DNA of 64,000 nt, taken from contig NC_080073.1 of assembly GCF_949987535.1 (NCBI RefSeq), positions 27,152,116 through 27,216,115 of the forward strand, given 5' to 3'. Source of the DNA: Balaenoptera acutorostrata (taxonomy: Eukaryota; Chordata; Mammalia; Artiodactyla; Balaenopteridae). Under the pieces are notes generated by a model. It searched no databases and had not been told where the DNA came from. It saw only the letters and a program-made list of their open reading frames with translations. Shown here piece by piece: positions 12,646-23,459 of this stretch. Positions within the stretch are counted from its first letter, which is position 1; each line of letters opens with the position of its first letter. Position numbers and translations under genes: made by a program.

Positions 12646-13431
12646 CTACTCAGCAGTTATCACTGGGCCATATTTAGCATTCTGACCATTTTGAAACCTC
12701 ACATATCTGCTCTATTCATAAAAAGTAAATTTATAAATGTTTATGTCTGCAGACTAAAGAGTTGGCCAGTAAGTAGTTGTGTTGTCATGAACAGTCTGCT
12801 CACAAAGACCATCACGAAGCATGCAAAATCTTCTGAAAGACCATCAAAAGACTTTGCCCTCACAGGCGAAGAGCACATAGTCAGGAAACAGTGATGTAAC
12901 ACTGTGAAATCATTACTAATGTTACCGAACACAAGTCCGCGTGCTCAAGGCACAGTGAGGCCAAACAAACTGAAACATCGGAGTTTGGAGCAGAGAAAGG
13001 TTTATTGCAGGGCCATGCAAGGAGACGGGTGGCTCGTGCCCCCAAAAAACCCCTAATCCTTGAAGGGTTTCAGCAAAGCACTTTTAAAGGCAAGGTGAGG
13101 GAGGGGCGTGGTTAGTTGCAAACTTCTTGGTGTCACAATCCTTTGTTCCTGTAGCTGTCCATGTAGGTCAGGTCATGACATTGCTGTAAACCTCTCATAA
13201 AACAAACGTTATTCTCTGTTCTGCAACTTTTTGTCTCTATATGAATGGACTCTTAAAGGTCAGAGCCTTGGATTGTAGGGGAGGAGTCAAGATGGTGGTG
13301 TGGGAAGATGCGGAGTTAGCGTCTCCCCACAATTAGGGTGCCTGCTGGCCACTAATGGGGGACTCTGACCCCCAAGGAGATGGGAGGAACCCCAGAGTGA
13401 ACTGGTAGGACATAGGGGGACTGAGGGGGGA

Positions 13432-15733
13432 GGAGAAATGGGCATAGAGGGAACCTACCTCAACATAATATAGGCCATGTATGACAAACCCACAGCAAGC
13501 ATCATACTCAATGGTGAAAAACTGAAAGCATTTCCACTATGGTCAGGAACAAGACAAGGATGTCCACACTCACCACTCTTATTCAACTTAGTTTTGGAAG
13601 TCCTAGCCACAGCAATCAGAGAACAAAAAGAAATAAAAGGAATACAAATTGGAAAAGAAGAAGTAAAACTGTCACTGTTTGCAGATGACATGATACTATA
13701 CATAGAAAATCCTAAAGATGCCACCAGAAAACTATTAGAACTTATCAATGAATTTGGTAAGGTTGCAGGATACAAAATTAATGCACAGAAATCTCTGGCA
13801 TTCCTATACACCAACAATGAAAAATCAGAAAGAGAAATTAAGGAAACACTCCCATTTACCACTGCAACAAAATGAATAAAATACTTAGGAATAAACCTGC
13901 CTAAGGAGATGAAAAACTTGTACTCAGAAGACTATAAAACACTGGTGAAAGAAATCAAAGATGACATAAACAGATGGAGAAATATACCATGTTCTTGGAA
14001 TGGAAGAATCAATATTGTGAAAATGACTATACTACCCAAAGCAATCTGCAGATTCAGTACAATCCCTATCAAACTACCAATGGCATTCTTCACAGAATTA
14101 GAACAAAAAATTTCACAATTTGTATGGAAACATAAAAGACGCCGAATAGCCAAAGCAATCTTGAGAAAGAAAAACGGAGCTGGAGGAATCAGACTCCCCG
14201 ACTTCAAACTATACCACAAAGCTACAGTAATCAAGACAGTACAGTAGGGCTTCCCTGGTGGTGCAGTGGTTAAGAATCTGCCTGCCAATTCAAGGGACAT
14301 GGGTTCGAGCCCTGGCCTGGGAAGATCCCACATGCTGCAGAGCAACTAAGCCCGTGTGCTACAACTACTGAGCCTGAGCTCTAGAGCCCACAAGCCACAA
14401 CTACTGAGCCCACATGCCACAGCTGCTGAAGCCTGCGTGCCTAGAGCCAGTGCTCCACAACGAGAAGCCACGACAATGAGAAGCCCTCGCACAGCAACAA
14501 AGAGTAGCCCCCACTCACCACAACTAAAGAAAGCTTGTGCACAGTAACGAAGACCCAACACAGCCAAAAATAAATAAATAAATTAATTAAAAAAAAAAAA
14601 AAAGACAGTACAGTACTGGCACAAAAACAGAAATATAGATCAATGGTACAGAATAGAATGCCCGGAGGTAAACGCATGCACATGCAGTCACCTTATCTTT
14701 GATAAAGGAGGCAAAAACATACAATGGAGAAAAGACAGCCTCTTCAATAAGTGATGCTGGGAAAACTGGACAGCTACGTGTAAAATAAACTCCAAATGGA
14801 TTAAAGACTTAAATGTAAGACCAGACACTAAAAAAATTTTGAAGGAAAACATAGGAAAAACACTCTTTGAGATAAACCACAGCAAGATCTTTTTTAACTC
14901 ACCTCTTAGAGTAATGGAAATAAAAACAGAAATAAACAAATGGGACCTAATGAAACTCAAAAGCTTTTGCACAGCAAAGGAAACCATAAACAAGACAAAA
15001 GGACAACCCTCAGAATGGGAGAAAATATTTGCAAATGAAACAACAGACAAAGGATTAATCTCCAAAATATACAAACAGCTCATGGAGCTCAATATCAAAA
15101 AAACAAACAATCCAGTTAAAAAATGGGTGGAAAACCTAAATAGACATTTCACCAAAGAAGACATACAGATGGCCAAGAGGCACATGAAAAGATGCTCAAC
15201 ATCACTAATTATTAGAGAAATGCAAATCAAAACTACAATGAGGTATCACCTCACGCCCGTCAGAATGGCCATTATCAAAAAAGCTAGAAACAATAAATGC
15301 TGGAAAGGGTGTGGTGAAAAGGGAACCCTCCTGCACTGTTGGTGGGAATGTAAACTGATACAACCACTATGGAGAACAGTATGGAGGTTCCTTAAAAAAA
15401 CTAAAAATAGAACTGCCATATGACCCAGCATTCCTACTACTGGGCATGTACCCTGAGAAAACCATAATTCAGAAAGAGACAGGCACCACAATGTTCACTG
15501 CAGCACTATTTACAATAGCCAGGACATGGAACCAACCTAAATGTCCATCGACAGATGAATGGATAAAGAAGATGTGGCACATATATACAATGGAATATTA
15601 CTCAGCCATAAAAAGAAACAAAACTGAGTTATTTGTTGTGAGGTGGATGGACCTAGAGTCTGTCATACAGAGTGAAGTAAGTCAGAAAGAGAAAAACAAA
15701 TACCATATGCTAATGCATATATATGGAATCTAA
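13432..15733 (+). pseudogene. L1 ORF2 remnant (reverse transcriptase to C-terminus), broken
   Basis: C-terminal part of the L1 ORF2 protein, which in intact elements copies L1 RNA into DNA at a nicked target. Visible in frame: a GTYLNII segment with a TAG in it (about 13449-13475), the [13 protein letters not shown] block (about 13546-13590), and the catalytic FADD motif at 13678-13689, the family's usual RT signature. Further on comes the C-terminal cysteine/histidine cluster (C at 15298 and 15310, HC at 15334-15339, C at 15349). Breaks: the start is lost to the internal deletion; TAG just before AMYDKP; TGA at 13873-13875 where family members read KRIKYLG; a 355-bp SINE plus 14-bp TSD at 14247-14615; an apparent deletion of about 39 bp near 14780; and one extra A in the run near 15393-15399 that shifts frame, so the final ~95 residues continue in another frame (15446-15733) to the natural stop. 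Confidence 0.9.
14247..14601 (+). mobile_element. CHR-type SINE, long form, inside the L1
   Basis: Sense CHR with TSD aagacagtacagta (14233-14246, 14602-14615; 14/14). B-box-like ggttcgagccc is present. The body has the extra 'ccacaactactgagccc' blocks of the long form. Tail (aaat)n then a pure A-run. Younger than the L1 that it splits. Confidence 0.95.
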
Positions 15734-16289
15734 AAAAAAAAAAAGGTACTGATGAACTTAGTTGCAGGGCAGGAATAAAGAGGTAGACATAGAGAATGGA
15801 CTTGATGACATGGGGTAGGAGGGTGAAGCTGGGGCAAAGTGAGAATAACATCGACATATATACACTAACGAATGTAAAATAGTTGACTGGTGGGAAGCAG
15901 CAGCATAGCACAGGGAGATCCGCTCTGTGCTTTGCGATGACCTAGAGGGGTGGGATAGAGAGGGTGGGAGGGAGGCTCAAGAGGGAGGGGATATGGGGAC
16001 ACGTGTATGCATATGGCTGATTTGCTTTGTTGTGCAACAGAAACTAACACGGTATTGTAAAGCAATTATACTCCAATAAAGATCTATTAAAAAAAAAAAG
16101 GTCAGAGCCTTGAGAATAGGCTATCCTGTATATTTCAGGCTATAGGCAATGTTCTTTTACAAAAGGTGCAGAGCCAGCATGACTAAGCACAGGCAATAGA
16201 GCATAAAGTTTAAAGTAAAAAGGAATAGATATGATATGGAGTCAGATTTGTTCTTCCCTGTTACACTAATAGAGCTGTGACTTGCTCTC

Positions 16290-16690
16290 ACGTGCCACAC
16301 ATGTAGTACTCATCCTCATACCACTCAGTAAGGGAAATGTAACTATTCTCATTTTTAAAAAATATTTATTTATTTATTTATTTGGTTGCACTGGGTCTTA
16401 GTTGCGGCTCGCCAGCTCCTTAGTTGCAGCATTCGGACTCTTAGTTGTGGCATGCATGTGGAATCTAGTTCCCTGATCAGTGATCGAACCTGGGTCCCCT
16501 CCTCTGGGAGTGTGGAGTCTTAGCCACTGCCACCAGGGAAGTCCCTCTCATTTTTCAGATAAGGAAATGGAATTCAGAGAAGTTGAGTAACTTCCCCAAG
16601 GTCACATAGGTGATAAGTGTCAAAGCCTACATTCAATCTCCCCTCCCCTGACAGCGCCACACCCAGGCTTTTTCTCCCACACTGTCCTCA
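16290..16690 (-). repeat. MIR SINE, split by a CHR-type SINE
   Basis: Antisense MIR in two pieces (16290-16356 and 16556-16690). The second reads 'cagataaggaaatggaattc' and 'taacttccccaaggtcacat', a clear MIR core. Confidence 0.8.
16357..16545 (-). mobile_element. tRNA-derived SINE, CHR-1-like short variant
   Basis: Antisense SINE of ~189 bp ending ...CACCAGGGAAGTCCC. TSD tctcattttt (16347-16356, 16546-16555). The body ('ggttgcactgggtcttagtt', 'ccctgatcagtgatcgaacc') is diverged from the main CHR type, so it is an older subfamily. Confidence 0.85.
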
Positions 16691-16921
16691 CTCTCCTTAT
16701 TGTAAGCCACCAGATTAACTCTACAGAAAGTATTCAGCCGTGCAAAGTAGACTGTTTATTGGAGAAATAGCACTAGTAAAGAGATTGAGTATAGTTGTAG
16801 GTGTTGAAAGAAAGAGCTAAACATAATACAAGTGCACTCGTTCCCAGGTGTCCTTGGAGGACTTTTGTTTTGCCAATATAAAGCACTGGCAAGTAATACT
16901 GAAGGACCCTGTACACACAGG

Positions 16922-17080
16922 TCCTTGAATACTTATTATGTGCCAGGCGCTGTTCTACATACTCTTATAGGTAGTAACTCACTTCATCCTTACAGTTAAC
17001 TCTTGGGAGCAGATACTGAAGCCCAGAATGTTGATATAACCTATAAGTAAAAGATAGAGTTGGTATTGAAACAAAAGCAA
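16922..17080 (-). repeat. MIR SINE
   Basis: 'acttattatgtgccaggcgc' is the antisense MIR start, followed by a diverged core up to 'aagatagagttggtattgaa'. Confidence 0.75.
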
Positions 17081-17380
17081 TCTGGTTCCAATGACTTTGT
17101 TCTAAATAGCAATATGTGTTGGTCTGATGTTTGTTTTCCCATGCCAGGTCTGCCTCAAAGGGCTGGTGGGGAGATGGGACAGCACAACACAGGCATTATT
17201 GAGCCAGGGCTTCCTGAGAACGCTGATGTGGAAGTCAGAAAATCTGGGACCTGCCATCTTCCATTTTCTAAGCCTTAATTACTTCATCCATAACGTATGG
17301 CTTATCATGCCTAGCTACACGACTTCCATGAGGATGACCATGCATACAAAGCCCGATAAGAAACACAAAACGTAATTGTT
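17080..17380. other. single-copy DNA between MIR copies
   Basis: About 300 bp with no recognised repeat or exon. Overlapping open frames of 72 and 82 codons show no family resemblance. Confidence 0.4.
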
Positions 17381-17565
17381 AAAGCACCGGTGCCCAAATC
17401 AGACTGCCTGGGTTTGAATCCTGGCTCTACAATTTAGCAGCTGTGTGACCTTGCATAAGTTACTTAACCTCTCTGTGCCTCAGTTTCCTTACCTCCAAAT
17501 AGTATCTACCTCATAGGGTTGTTTATAATATTATACATTCAGCAGCTGGGGGGTAGGAAGCAAAC
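17380..17565 (+). repeat. MIR SINE
   Basis: One of the best-preserved MIR copies: 'tgggtttgaatcctggctct', 'agctgtgtgaccttgcataa' and 'cctctctgtgcctcagtttcc' in order. Confidence 0.93.
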
Positions 17566-18135
17566 AGTGCTATGAGTATCATTATTATTCACTGTGAAGG
17601 ATTTATACATTTAGGAAGGGAGCACCATCAGTATTTCATATATAAGTCAAGTTTAGATCAACAATGCAGGCAGTCCCTATTCTTACTTGAAGCACTGTTG
17701 CTTTTTCCAAAAGCATTTGAAGCTGAGATAATAGAGAGAAATAGTATAAGGAGGAACGCAGTGGGTATGGGAAGGGGATCTTTCATCTGCTCTCTGCTTT
17801 GCTGCCTGAAAGAAAACCGCTTCAAACATGTCCTCTGCTGGTTGACATGCACTGCTTTCAAAGCCAAGTTTACATCTTGTCTGGCTTATATTAACACATT
17901 TGCGGTGTCCCTCTTGGTACAATAAAGAGATGGCAGCCTCTGGGCTCCCCAAATTCACTGAACTGTTAGAAAAACATTTGTAGTATAAGAGTAGTAGGAC
18001 ATTATGAGAAAAGGCGGGGGGGGGGGCAAAGGGGAAGAAGGCTGTACAATCATTTCCTCTTTATTTAAAAACAGCACCCCAAATTTCCTCAATAAATAAT
18101 CCCTTCCTCACTCACAGTCAGTATGGTTTGGGTGA
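17565..18135. other. single-copy DNA with an 11-G run
   Basis: No gene recognised. A homopolymer of 11 G lies at 18016-18026 and is followed closely by another G4 run. Confidence 0.4.
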
Positions 18136-18840
18136 AATTAACATTACTCACCACTTCTTCCTTGATTGAGGGACAGGAATTGACTCAGGGCTGGCCAATC
18201 AACATGGTGCATCCTCGTGGTGACTGAGGTTGGTCCAGGGATAGGCACTTGAGCCAAGTTAGACCAATGAGAATCAGCTCCGGAACATTTTTTGATGGAA
18301 TTAGCAAAGAGAGGGTCTTCTTCCTGCTGAGGTCACTAGCTGGAAAAAATAGCAAGTTGGAGGGACTTCCCTGGTGGCGCAGTGGTTGGGTTCGCCTGCC
18401 AATGCAGGGGACACAGGTTCGAGCCCTGGTCCAGGAAGATCCCACATGCCGTGGAGCAACTAAGCCTGTGCGCCACAACTACTGAGCCTGTGCTCTAGAG
18501 CCCACGAGTGACAACTACTGAAGCCCGCGTGCCGCAACTACTGAAGCTCGCACGCCTAGAGCCTGTGCTCTGCGACAAGAGAAGCCACCACTATGAGAGG
18601 CCCGCGCATCGCAACGAAGAGTAGCCCCCGCTCATCACAACCAGAGAAAACCTGCGTGCAGCAACGAAGACCCAATTTAGCCAAAAATAAAATAAATAAA
18701 ATAAATAAATTTATTTAAAAAAATAGAAAGTTGGAGAGATTGGCAGCCATCATGCCACCAGTTTAGGGACTACCTCATTGAAAATGAAGCCAAGCAAGAA
18801 GGAAGTAGAATTTTGAGAAAGTGAGATGGTTTCATGTGAA
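18135..18840 (+). repeat. old unassigned interspersed repeat, split by a CHR SINE
   Basis: Left piece 'ggctggccaatcaacatggt' and 'gttagaccaatgagaatcag', right piece 'ttggcagccatcatgccacc' and 'aatgaagccaagcaagaagg'. This order looks like an abundant ancient mammalian repeat that also seems present at 54310-54800 and, reversed, at 52060-52560. I cannot name it. Confidence 0.5.
18363..18721 (+). mobile_element. CHR-type SINE, long form
   Basis: Sense CHR. TSD aatagcaagttggag (18348-18362) versus aatagaaagttggag (18722-18736), one mismatch. The body contains the long-form blocks 'acaactactgaagcccgcg' and 'caactactgaagctcgcacg'. Tail of aaataaat repeats. Confidence 0.93.
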
Positions 18841-18902
18841 CCTCTGAATCAAACAACACCTGAGACAGAACTGCCTCTAGACTTCTTATTTAGAGGATCA
18901 GT

Positions 18903-18968
18903 AAATTCTCTCTGCTTTCTCTCTCTCTCTGCCTTCCTCCCTCTATTTCTCTCCCTTTCTTTCTTGGT
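18903..18968. repeat. CT-rich low-complexity tract
   Basis: Pyrimidine-rich run with (ct)n core at about 18918-18931. Confidence 0.8.
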
Positions 18969-18969
18969 T

Positions 18970-19795
18970 CTGGTTGGGATTCTTGTCAGAGTGATGTGTG
19001 TTCTCAATTTCACCTCATGTCTGGCTCCAACCTTCCCAAGGTTATGGAAAGGCTGCATCTCTCTGTGGGCTCTGCAGCTCTATTCAGAAAATTCAAGCAC
19101 AAGACATCAGAACGATTGAAAGACTAACAGCTCAAGCAGAATCTTATTTTCCTGGGGGAATTGGTTCTCCAAATTAATAAAAATATCCATGTCTACATTG
19201 GAAACACAAACTCATTTTCCCAGGTTTATAAACCTCCAGATATATACCCAACTCCATTAAAATGCTGATGGCTTTTATGAAGCTACACTGAAAAGGGGAA
19301 AAACAGATGCTTCCCTATGTGATAAGCTCGTGGGGCCCTTGAGTCCCATTCGTCATTTCAGAGGTAACACAAGGAACATTGAGGGTGTTGGAGAAGTGAG
19401 GGGAACAACAAGGGGTCCTTTTCAAATCATTTCACTGTTCAAGCTGAAGTTGGAAAACAATAAGCCCAGTTTTCATTGTGTCCATCTTGCCTTTCAGATG
19501 GAGAATACAAACCAAATTAGATTTGAAACATGATTGAAGAGAGAAGAAACTACACATAGCTTCTTAGGAGTCAGTGTCCTTTTGAACATTCCTAATAAAA
19601 TAACCACAGCTGCTTGGTAATATACAGCATTGTGACTCTTATAGATGTCTAGTACTGTTACTTTATAGATTTTTTGTTAAGTTCTGGGGTGATTGGCATA
19701 CAATTGAAAAGTTTAAAAAGGAGAAGAGAAAGGTTTTGCTTGGAAAATTATTGAATTTGGGTTTTCTTCTTTGGCTTGATATCAGACATTAATTC
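18970..19795. other. single-copy DNA
   Basis: No exon or repeat recognised; AT-rich with short open frames only. Confidence 0.45.
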
Positions 19796-20112
19796 CATTT
19801 GTTCAATATATATTTATTTCTTGAGCATTTACCACATGCCACGCACAGTTCCAGGTACTGGGATATAGCAGAGGCCAGTACAGTCAAGGCCACTGTTCAC
19901 GTGGAATTCACTTTCTAGGTGGAGACATCTGAAACAGGAAAGCCCAACAAATTAAAGTATGAGGTCACTTCAGAGAGTGTTAGTGCTTTGATAAACAGAG
20001 TGTCAAGACAGAGTGACTGGTGGGCGTGGCATCTTTAGAGAGGTGATTAGGTGATGCCTCCCTGGGCAAGTGAGAGAGGAGGGACCCAGGCTGAGAAACA
20101 GCAAGTGTAAGT

Positions 20113-20618
20113 GTCTGGGTTGGCCAACTAAAATACAGGACGCCGGGCTTCCCTGGTGGCGCAGTGGTTGAGAGTCTGCCTGCTAATGCAGGGGACACGG
20201 GTTCGAGCCCTGGTCTGGGAAGATCCCACATGCCGCGGAGCGGCTGGGCCCGTGAGCCACAGCTGCTGAGCCTGCGCGTCTGGAGCCTGTGCCCCGCAGC
20301 GGGAGGGGCCGCGATAGTGAAAGGCCCGCGCACCGCGATGAAGAGCGGTCCCCGCACCGCGATGAAGAGTGGCCCCCACTTGCCGCAACTAGAGAAAGCC
20401 CTCGCACGAACCGAAGACCCAGCACAGCCAAAAATAAATAAATAAATAAATAAATAATAAATAAAATTTAAAAAAAAAAAAAAAAAGAAACTAAAGGAAA
20501 TTATAAAAAAAAAAAAAAAAAATACAGGACACCCAGTTGAAAGTGATTTTCAGATAAACACATACTTTTTATACTTGTAGTAACAAAAGGGCTTTTTAAA
20601 TCTAGCAACTCTAAAAAG
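20113..20618 (+). repeat. old DNA-transposon-like repeat, split by the CHR SINE
   Basis: 'ggccaactaaaatacaggac' before the SINE and 'cacccagttgaaagtgattt', 'cagataaacacatacttttt' after it form the left half of an old element whose family I remember as 'aaatacaggacacccagttaaa...'. Family name uncertain. Confidence 0.5.
20142..20519 (+). mobile_element. CHR-type SINE with an internal 24-bp duplication
   Basis: Sense CHR with TSD aaatacaggac (20131-20141, 20520-20530). A-box-like tggcgcagtgg and B-box-like ggttcgagccc are intact. cgcaccgcgatgaagag occurs twice (20329-20345, 20353-20369), a 24-bp tandem duplication not seen in the other copies. The tail has (aaat)n plus two A-runs separated by 'gaaactaaaggaaattat', so the exact end is uncertain. 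Very CpG-rich, so probably young. Confidence 0.93.
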
Positions 20619-20999
20619 ACAAAGGCTCAGAAGCAGGACTAAGCTTGGTATAATCGGCAGGGCTGGGACGGCTGTAGTCTGGGGGGAGGAGGAGAGTGAT
20701 GGGACGTGAGGCTGAAAACTGGAAGTAATCAAGGTGAGAGGCTGGGATATTAGTGTTAACGTGAGGGTAAGTCACTGGGGGCCTTTATAGGGTGAATGGC
20801 CTCATCTGACTTGCAGTTTTAAGTGATGCAGGAGGCTAGGTCGTGGCAGGTGGGAACACGGAAGCTGGGAGCCAGGCAGAGACTATTGTACTGGTCCAGT
20901 TGTGAGATGGTGGGTCCTCAGTCTGGGGGGATAGCAGTGGAGAAGAGAAGTGACCTGCATCTGTCGGGGATTTTAGTTGTCAGCGCTAGAAACTGACTC

Positions 21000-21940
21000 T
21001 GGCACCTCTAGGACCAAAGGGAGTTTTGGCAAGGGTTGGGGCAGGGGAGCTGGATATGTGTGAAGGCTGAAGAAGTAAACTCTGCAGATGCTCAGGGACT
21101 AAAGAAATATAGGCAGCAGGAACCAGCCAAGGCCATGCCATAAAAATAGCACAGGTGCAAGCAGCACACCTTGGCCCTTCAAAGCTGTATTCTCCATGTC
21201 ACCACCTCCCGGAGAATATGTTTGCACTTTTCCTGTATCTTCACATTGTTTCCTTAAGATTTTAAGGCCCCGGCAGGATCATCTGAATGGCCAGTCCAGT
21301 CACAGGCCCGTACCTAGGCTGCCAGGGGCATGGAGAGGAATTCTTTGCCTCCTTTGGGTTTTGTAGGAGGAGGCTGGGGGCTCTGCTCCCCACCATGATT
21401 CAGTCTCATGATTTACCCCAAAGGAATCATGCCCAAACTGGGTGGTTCCAAAAACGGCCAATATCCGCTACATGGATGATCGTTCTTCAGGATAGAAAAG
21501 TGAGCAAAATAGCATAATTCTTGGAACTATCTATAGTTTATCAAAGAACAAAGATCATAGCAATGAGATGGAATATTTTTAATAAAACACTGTGTCCAAA
21601 AGTGCCACCTGTGTGAATAGATAAGGGAGGAAATAAGACTTCTCAGTAGCATGTATGAAAAAAGGATGGGGGATTTTAATGGCTGGTAGGCATATTCTGA
21701 GTCAACAGTGAGCTGTGGCTGACAAAACAGCATAAATCCCCACAGAAACGAAGCCAAAAGGGATTAGGAACCTAGAACAAAAAAACATACTTGAGGCTCT
21801 CTGTTCAATTCCTGGTTGACCCAGGTATTTTTCCAGAGTTTATTTTTATGGCTGAAATGAATGATCTGAATGCTCTGACCATTACTGAGCTCCCATTCTT
21901 TCTGGGATTATGAAGCTAAAGAATGAAGTTGAAACTTTGC
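21000..21940. other. single-copy DNA
   Basis: No exon, RNA gene or clear repeat. A 76-codon open frame on each strand looks incidental. Confidence 0.45.
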
Positions 21941-22287
21941 AAGGAAGTTAATATTTTAGGCTCTGTAGTCAGACAGACCTGAATTGGGCAAGTGATTTAA
22001 CCTATGTCTTAGGGGTTTTTTTTTATTGAAATAGAGTTGATTTACAATATTATATTAGTTTCAGGTGGGCAACATAGTGATTCAATAATTTTATAGATTG
22101 TACACAATACAAAGTTATTGTAAAATATTGTTTATATTTCCTGGGCTGTATATTACATCCCTGTGACTTACTAATTTAATAACTGGTAGTTTGTACCTCT
22201 TAATCACCTTCACTTGTTTCACCTGTCCTCCCACTCCTCCCCTCTGGTAACCACTAGGTTGTTCTCTTTATCTGTGAGTCTGTTTCT

Positions 22288-22650
22288 TTTTTTTTTTTTA
22301 ATTAATTTATTTTATTTTATTATTTATTTTCGGCCGCATTGGGTATTCGTTGCTGCATGCTGGCTTTCTCTAGTTGTGGCAAGCAGGGGCTACTCTTTGT
22401 TGCAGTGCACAGGCTTCTCATTGCTGTGGCTTCTCTTGCTGCGGAGCACAGGCTCTAGGTGAGTGGGCTTCAGTAGTTGTGGCACGTGGGCTCAGTAGTT
22501 GTGGCTCGTGGGCTCTAGATGCAGGCTCAGTAGTTGGGGTGCACAGGCTTTGTTGCTCCGCGGCATGTGGGATCTTCCCAGACCAGGGCTGGAACCTGTG
22601 TCCCCTGCATTGGCAGGTGGATTCTTAACCACAGCACCACCAGGGAAGCC
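22288..22650 (-). mobile_element. CHR-type SINE, long form, inside the L1
   Basis: Antisense CHR with TSD ctgtgagtctgtttct (22272-22287, 22651-22666; 16/16). Long form with repeated 'cagtagttgtgg' blocks and a T-rich reversed tail. Confidence 0.95.
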
Positions 22651-22835
22651 CTGTGAGTCTGTTTCTGTTTTTTTATATTTGTCAATTTGTTTCGGTTTTT
22701 AGATTCCACATATAAGTGAAAACATACAGTATTTGTCATTCTCTGACTTATTTCTCTAAGTATAATACCCTCCAGGTCTATCCATGTTGTCACAAATGGC
22801 AAGATTTAATTCTTTCTGGCTGAGTAATATTCCAC

Positions 22836-22870
22836 TGTGTGTATATATGTGTGTGTGTGTGATTATATAT
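22836..22870. repeat. short TG/TA microsatellite
   Basis: (tg)n with interspersed tata within antisense L1 sequence; variable in length in many L1 copies. Confidence 0.8.
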
Positions 22871-23459
22871 AGAATCACAATTTTTTATCCATTCATCTGT
22901 TGATAGGAAGCACTTAGGTTGCATCCATATCTTGGCTATTGTAAATAATGCTGGTATGAACATTGGGGTGCATACATCTTTTTGAATTAGTATCTTCTTT
23001 GGCTAAATACCCAGGAGTAGAATTGCTGGATCGTATCCAATTTAAAAATGGGCAAAGGACCTGAATAGGTTATTTTTGCGAAGAAGGCATACAGATGGCC
23101 AACAGCCACATGAAAAGATGCTCAGCCTCATGAAACATCAGGGGATGCAAATCAAAACCACTATGTGGTACCATCTATACCTTTCTATTGTGAGAAAAAC
23201 AAGAAATAACAAGAGTTGGCAAGGATGTGGAAAAAAGGGAACCCTAGTACACTGTCGGTGGGAATGTAAATCAGTACAACCACTAAGGAAAGCAGTATGG
23301 AGGTTCCTAAAAAAATTAAACATAGAACTATCTAAGTCTTAGGTTAAAGGAAGACCCAAACTGGTAAAGTTATTGTAACACCTAAGTGAGATAATACATG
23401 TAAGTTAAGGTCTAGTGCCTAGCATGTAGTAAGTGTTCAATAAATGTCAGTTATTGCTT

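Larger units (their letters stand above)
13271..16096 (+). mobile_element. L1 LINE, 5' end retained, large internal deletion
   Basis: Sense L1 bounded by a perfect 16-bp TSD aaaggtcagagccttg (13255-13270, 16097-16112) and ending in aataaag plus an A-tail. It begins with L1 5'UTR sequence (13271 to ~13430: 'ggaggagtcaagatggtgg', 'gcgtctccccacaatt') and then jumps into the reverse-transcriptase part of ORF2 near 13430-13440. The rest of the 5'UTR, all of ORF1, and the endonuclease and early RT of ORF2 are missing. A CHR SINE interrupts it at 14247-14601. The 3'UTR (15734-16080) is nearly full. It cannot be autonomous. Confidence 0.95.
12921..16264 (-). mobile_element. solo ERV-type LTR, antisense, split by an L1
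   Basis: Two blocks, 12921-13270 and 16113-16264, form one ~500-bp LTR once the L1 insertion is set aside. Flanks share the hexamer actaat (12915-12920, 16265-16270), the short TSD expected of retroviral integration. On the minus strand it begins near tgtaacaggg. It carries a TATA-like stretch (reverse of 13080-13088) and a polyadenylation signal AATAAA (reverse of 13001-13006) about 86 bp before its end, giving a U3-R-U5 layout. No gag, pol or env sequence is attached, so it is a solo LTR left by recombination. Family not identified; ERV1-like by length and ends. Confidence 0.75.
19795..21000 (-). repeat. L2 LINE, antisense, interrupted
   Basis: Starts with the reversed L2 3' end ('atttatttcttgagcattta', 'ccaggtactgggatatagca', 'ggaattcactttctaggtgg'). 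It resumes after interruptions with 'ggcctcatctgacttgcagt' and the 'ccagttgtgagatggtgg' type segment of the antisense family. Split by a palindromic DNA-transposon-like repeat and by a CHR SINE. Confidence 0.7.
22014..23335 (-). mobile_element. L1 fragment with 5' inversion (twin priming)
   Basis: 22014-23038 is antisense L1 (3' region up to 'agtagaattgctggatcgta'). 23039-23335 is sense ORF2 sequence ('aatgggcaaaggacctgaat', 'gcaaatcaaaaccactatgt', 'gcagtatggaggttcc'). The outer ends of the two blocks are adjacent in a normal L1, so this is one element with its 5' part flipped. TSD gtcttagg (22006-22013, 23336-23343). A CHR SINE sits inside the antisense block. All frames are degraded. Confidence 0.88.

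Noticed and set aside
14688..15230. 180-codon open frame on the minus strand
   Set aside because: Exact antisense of L1 ORF2; the long frame is a side effect of the A-rich sense strand.
18016..18026. G-quadruplex from an 11-G run
   Set aside because: A single homopolymer with only one further G4 run nearby; insufficient for a confident canonical quadruplex and possibly an assembly-length artefact.
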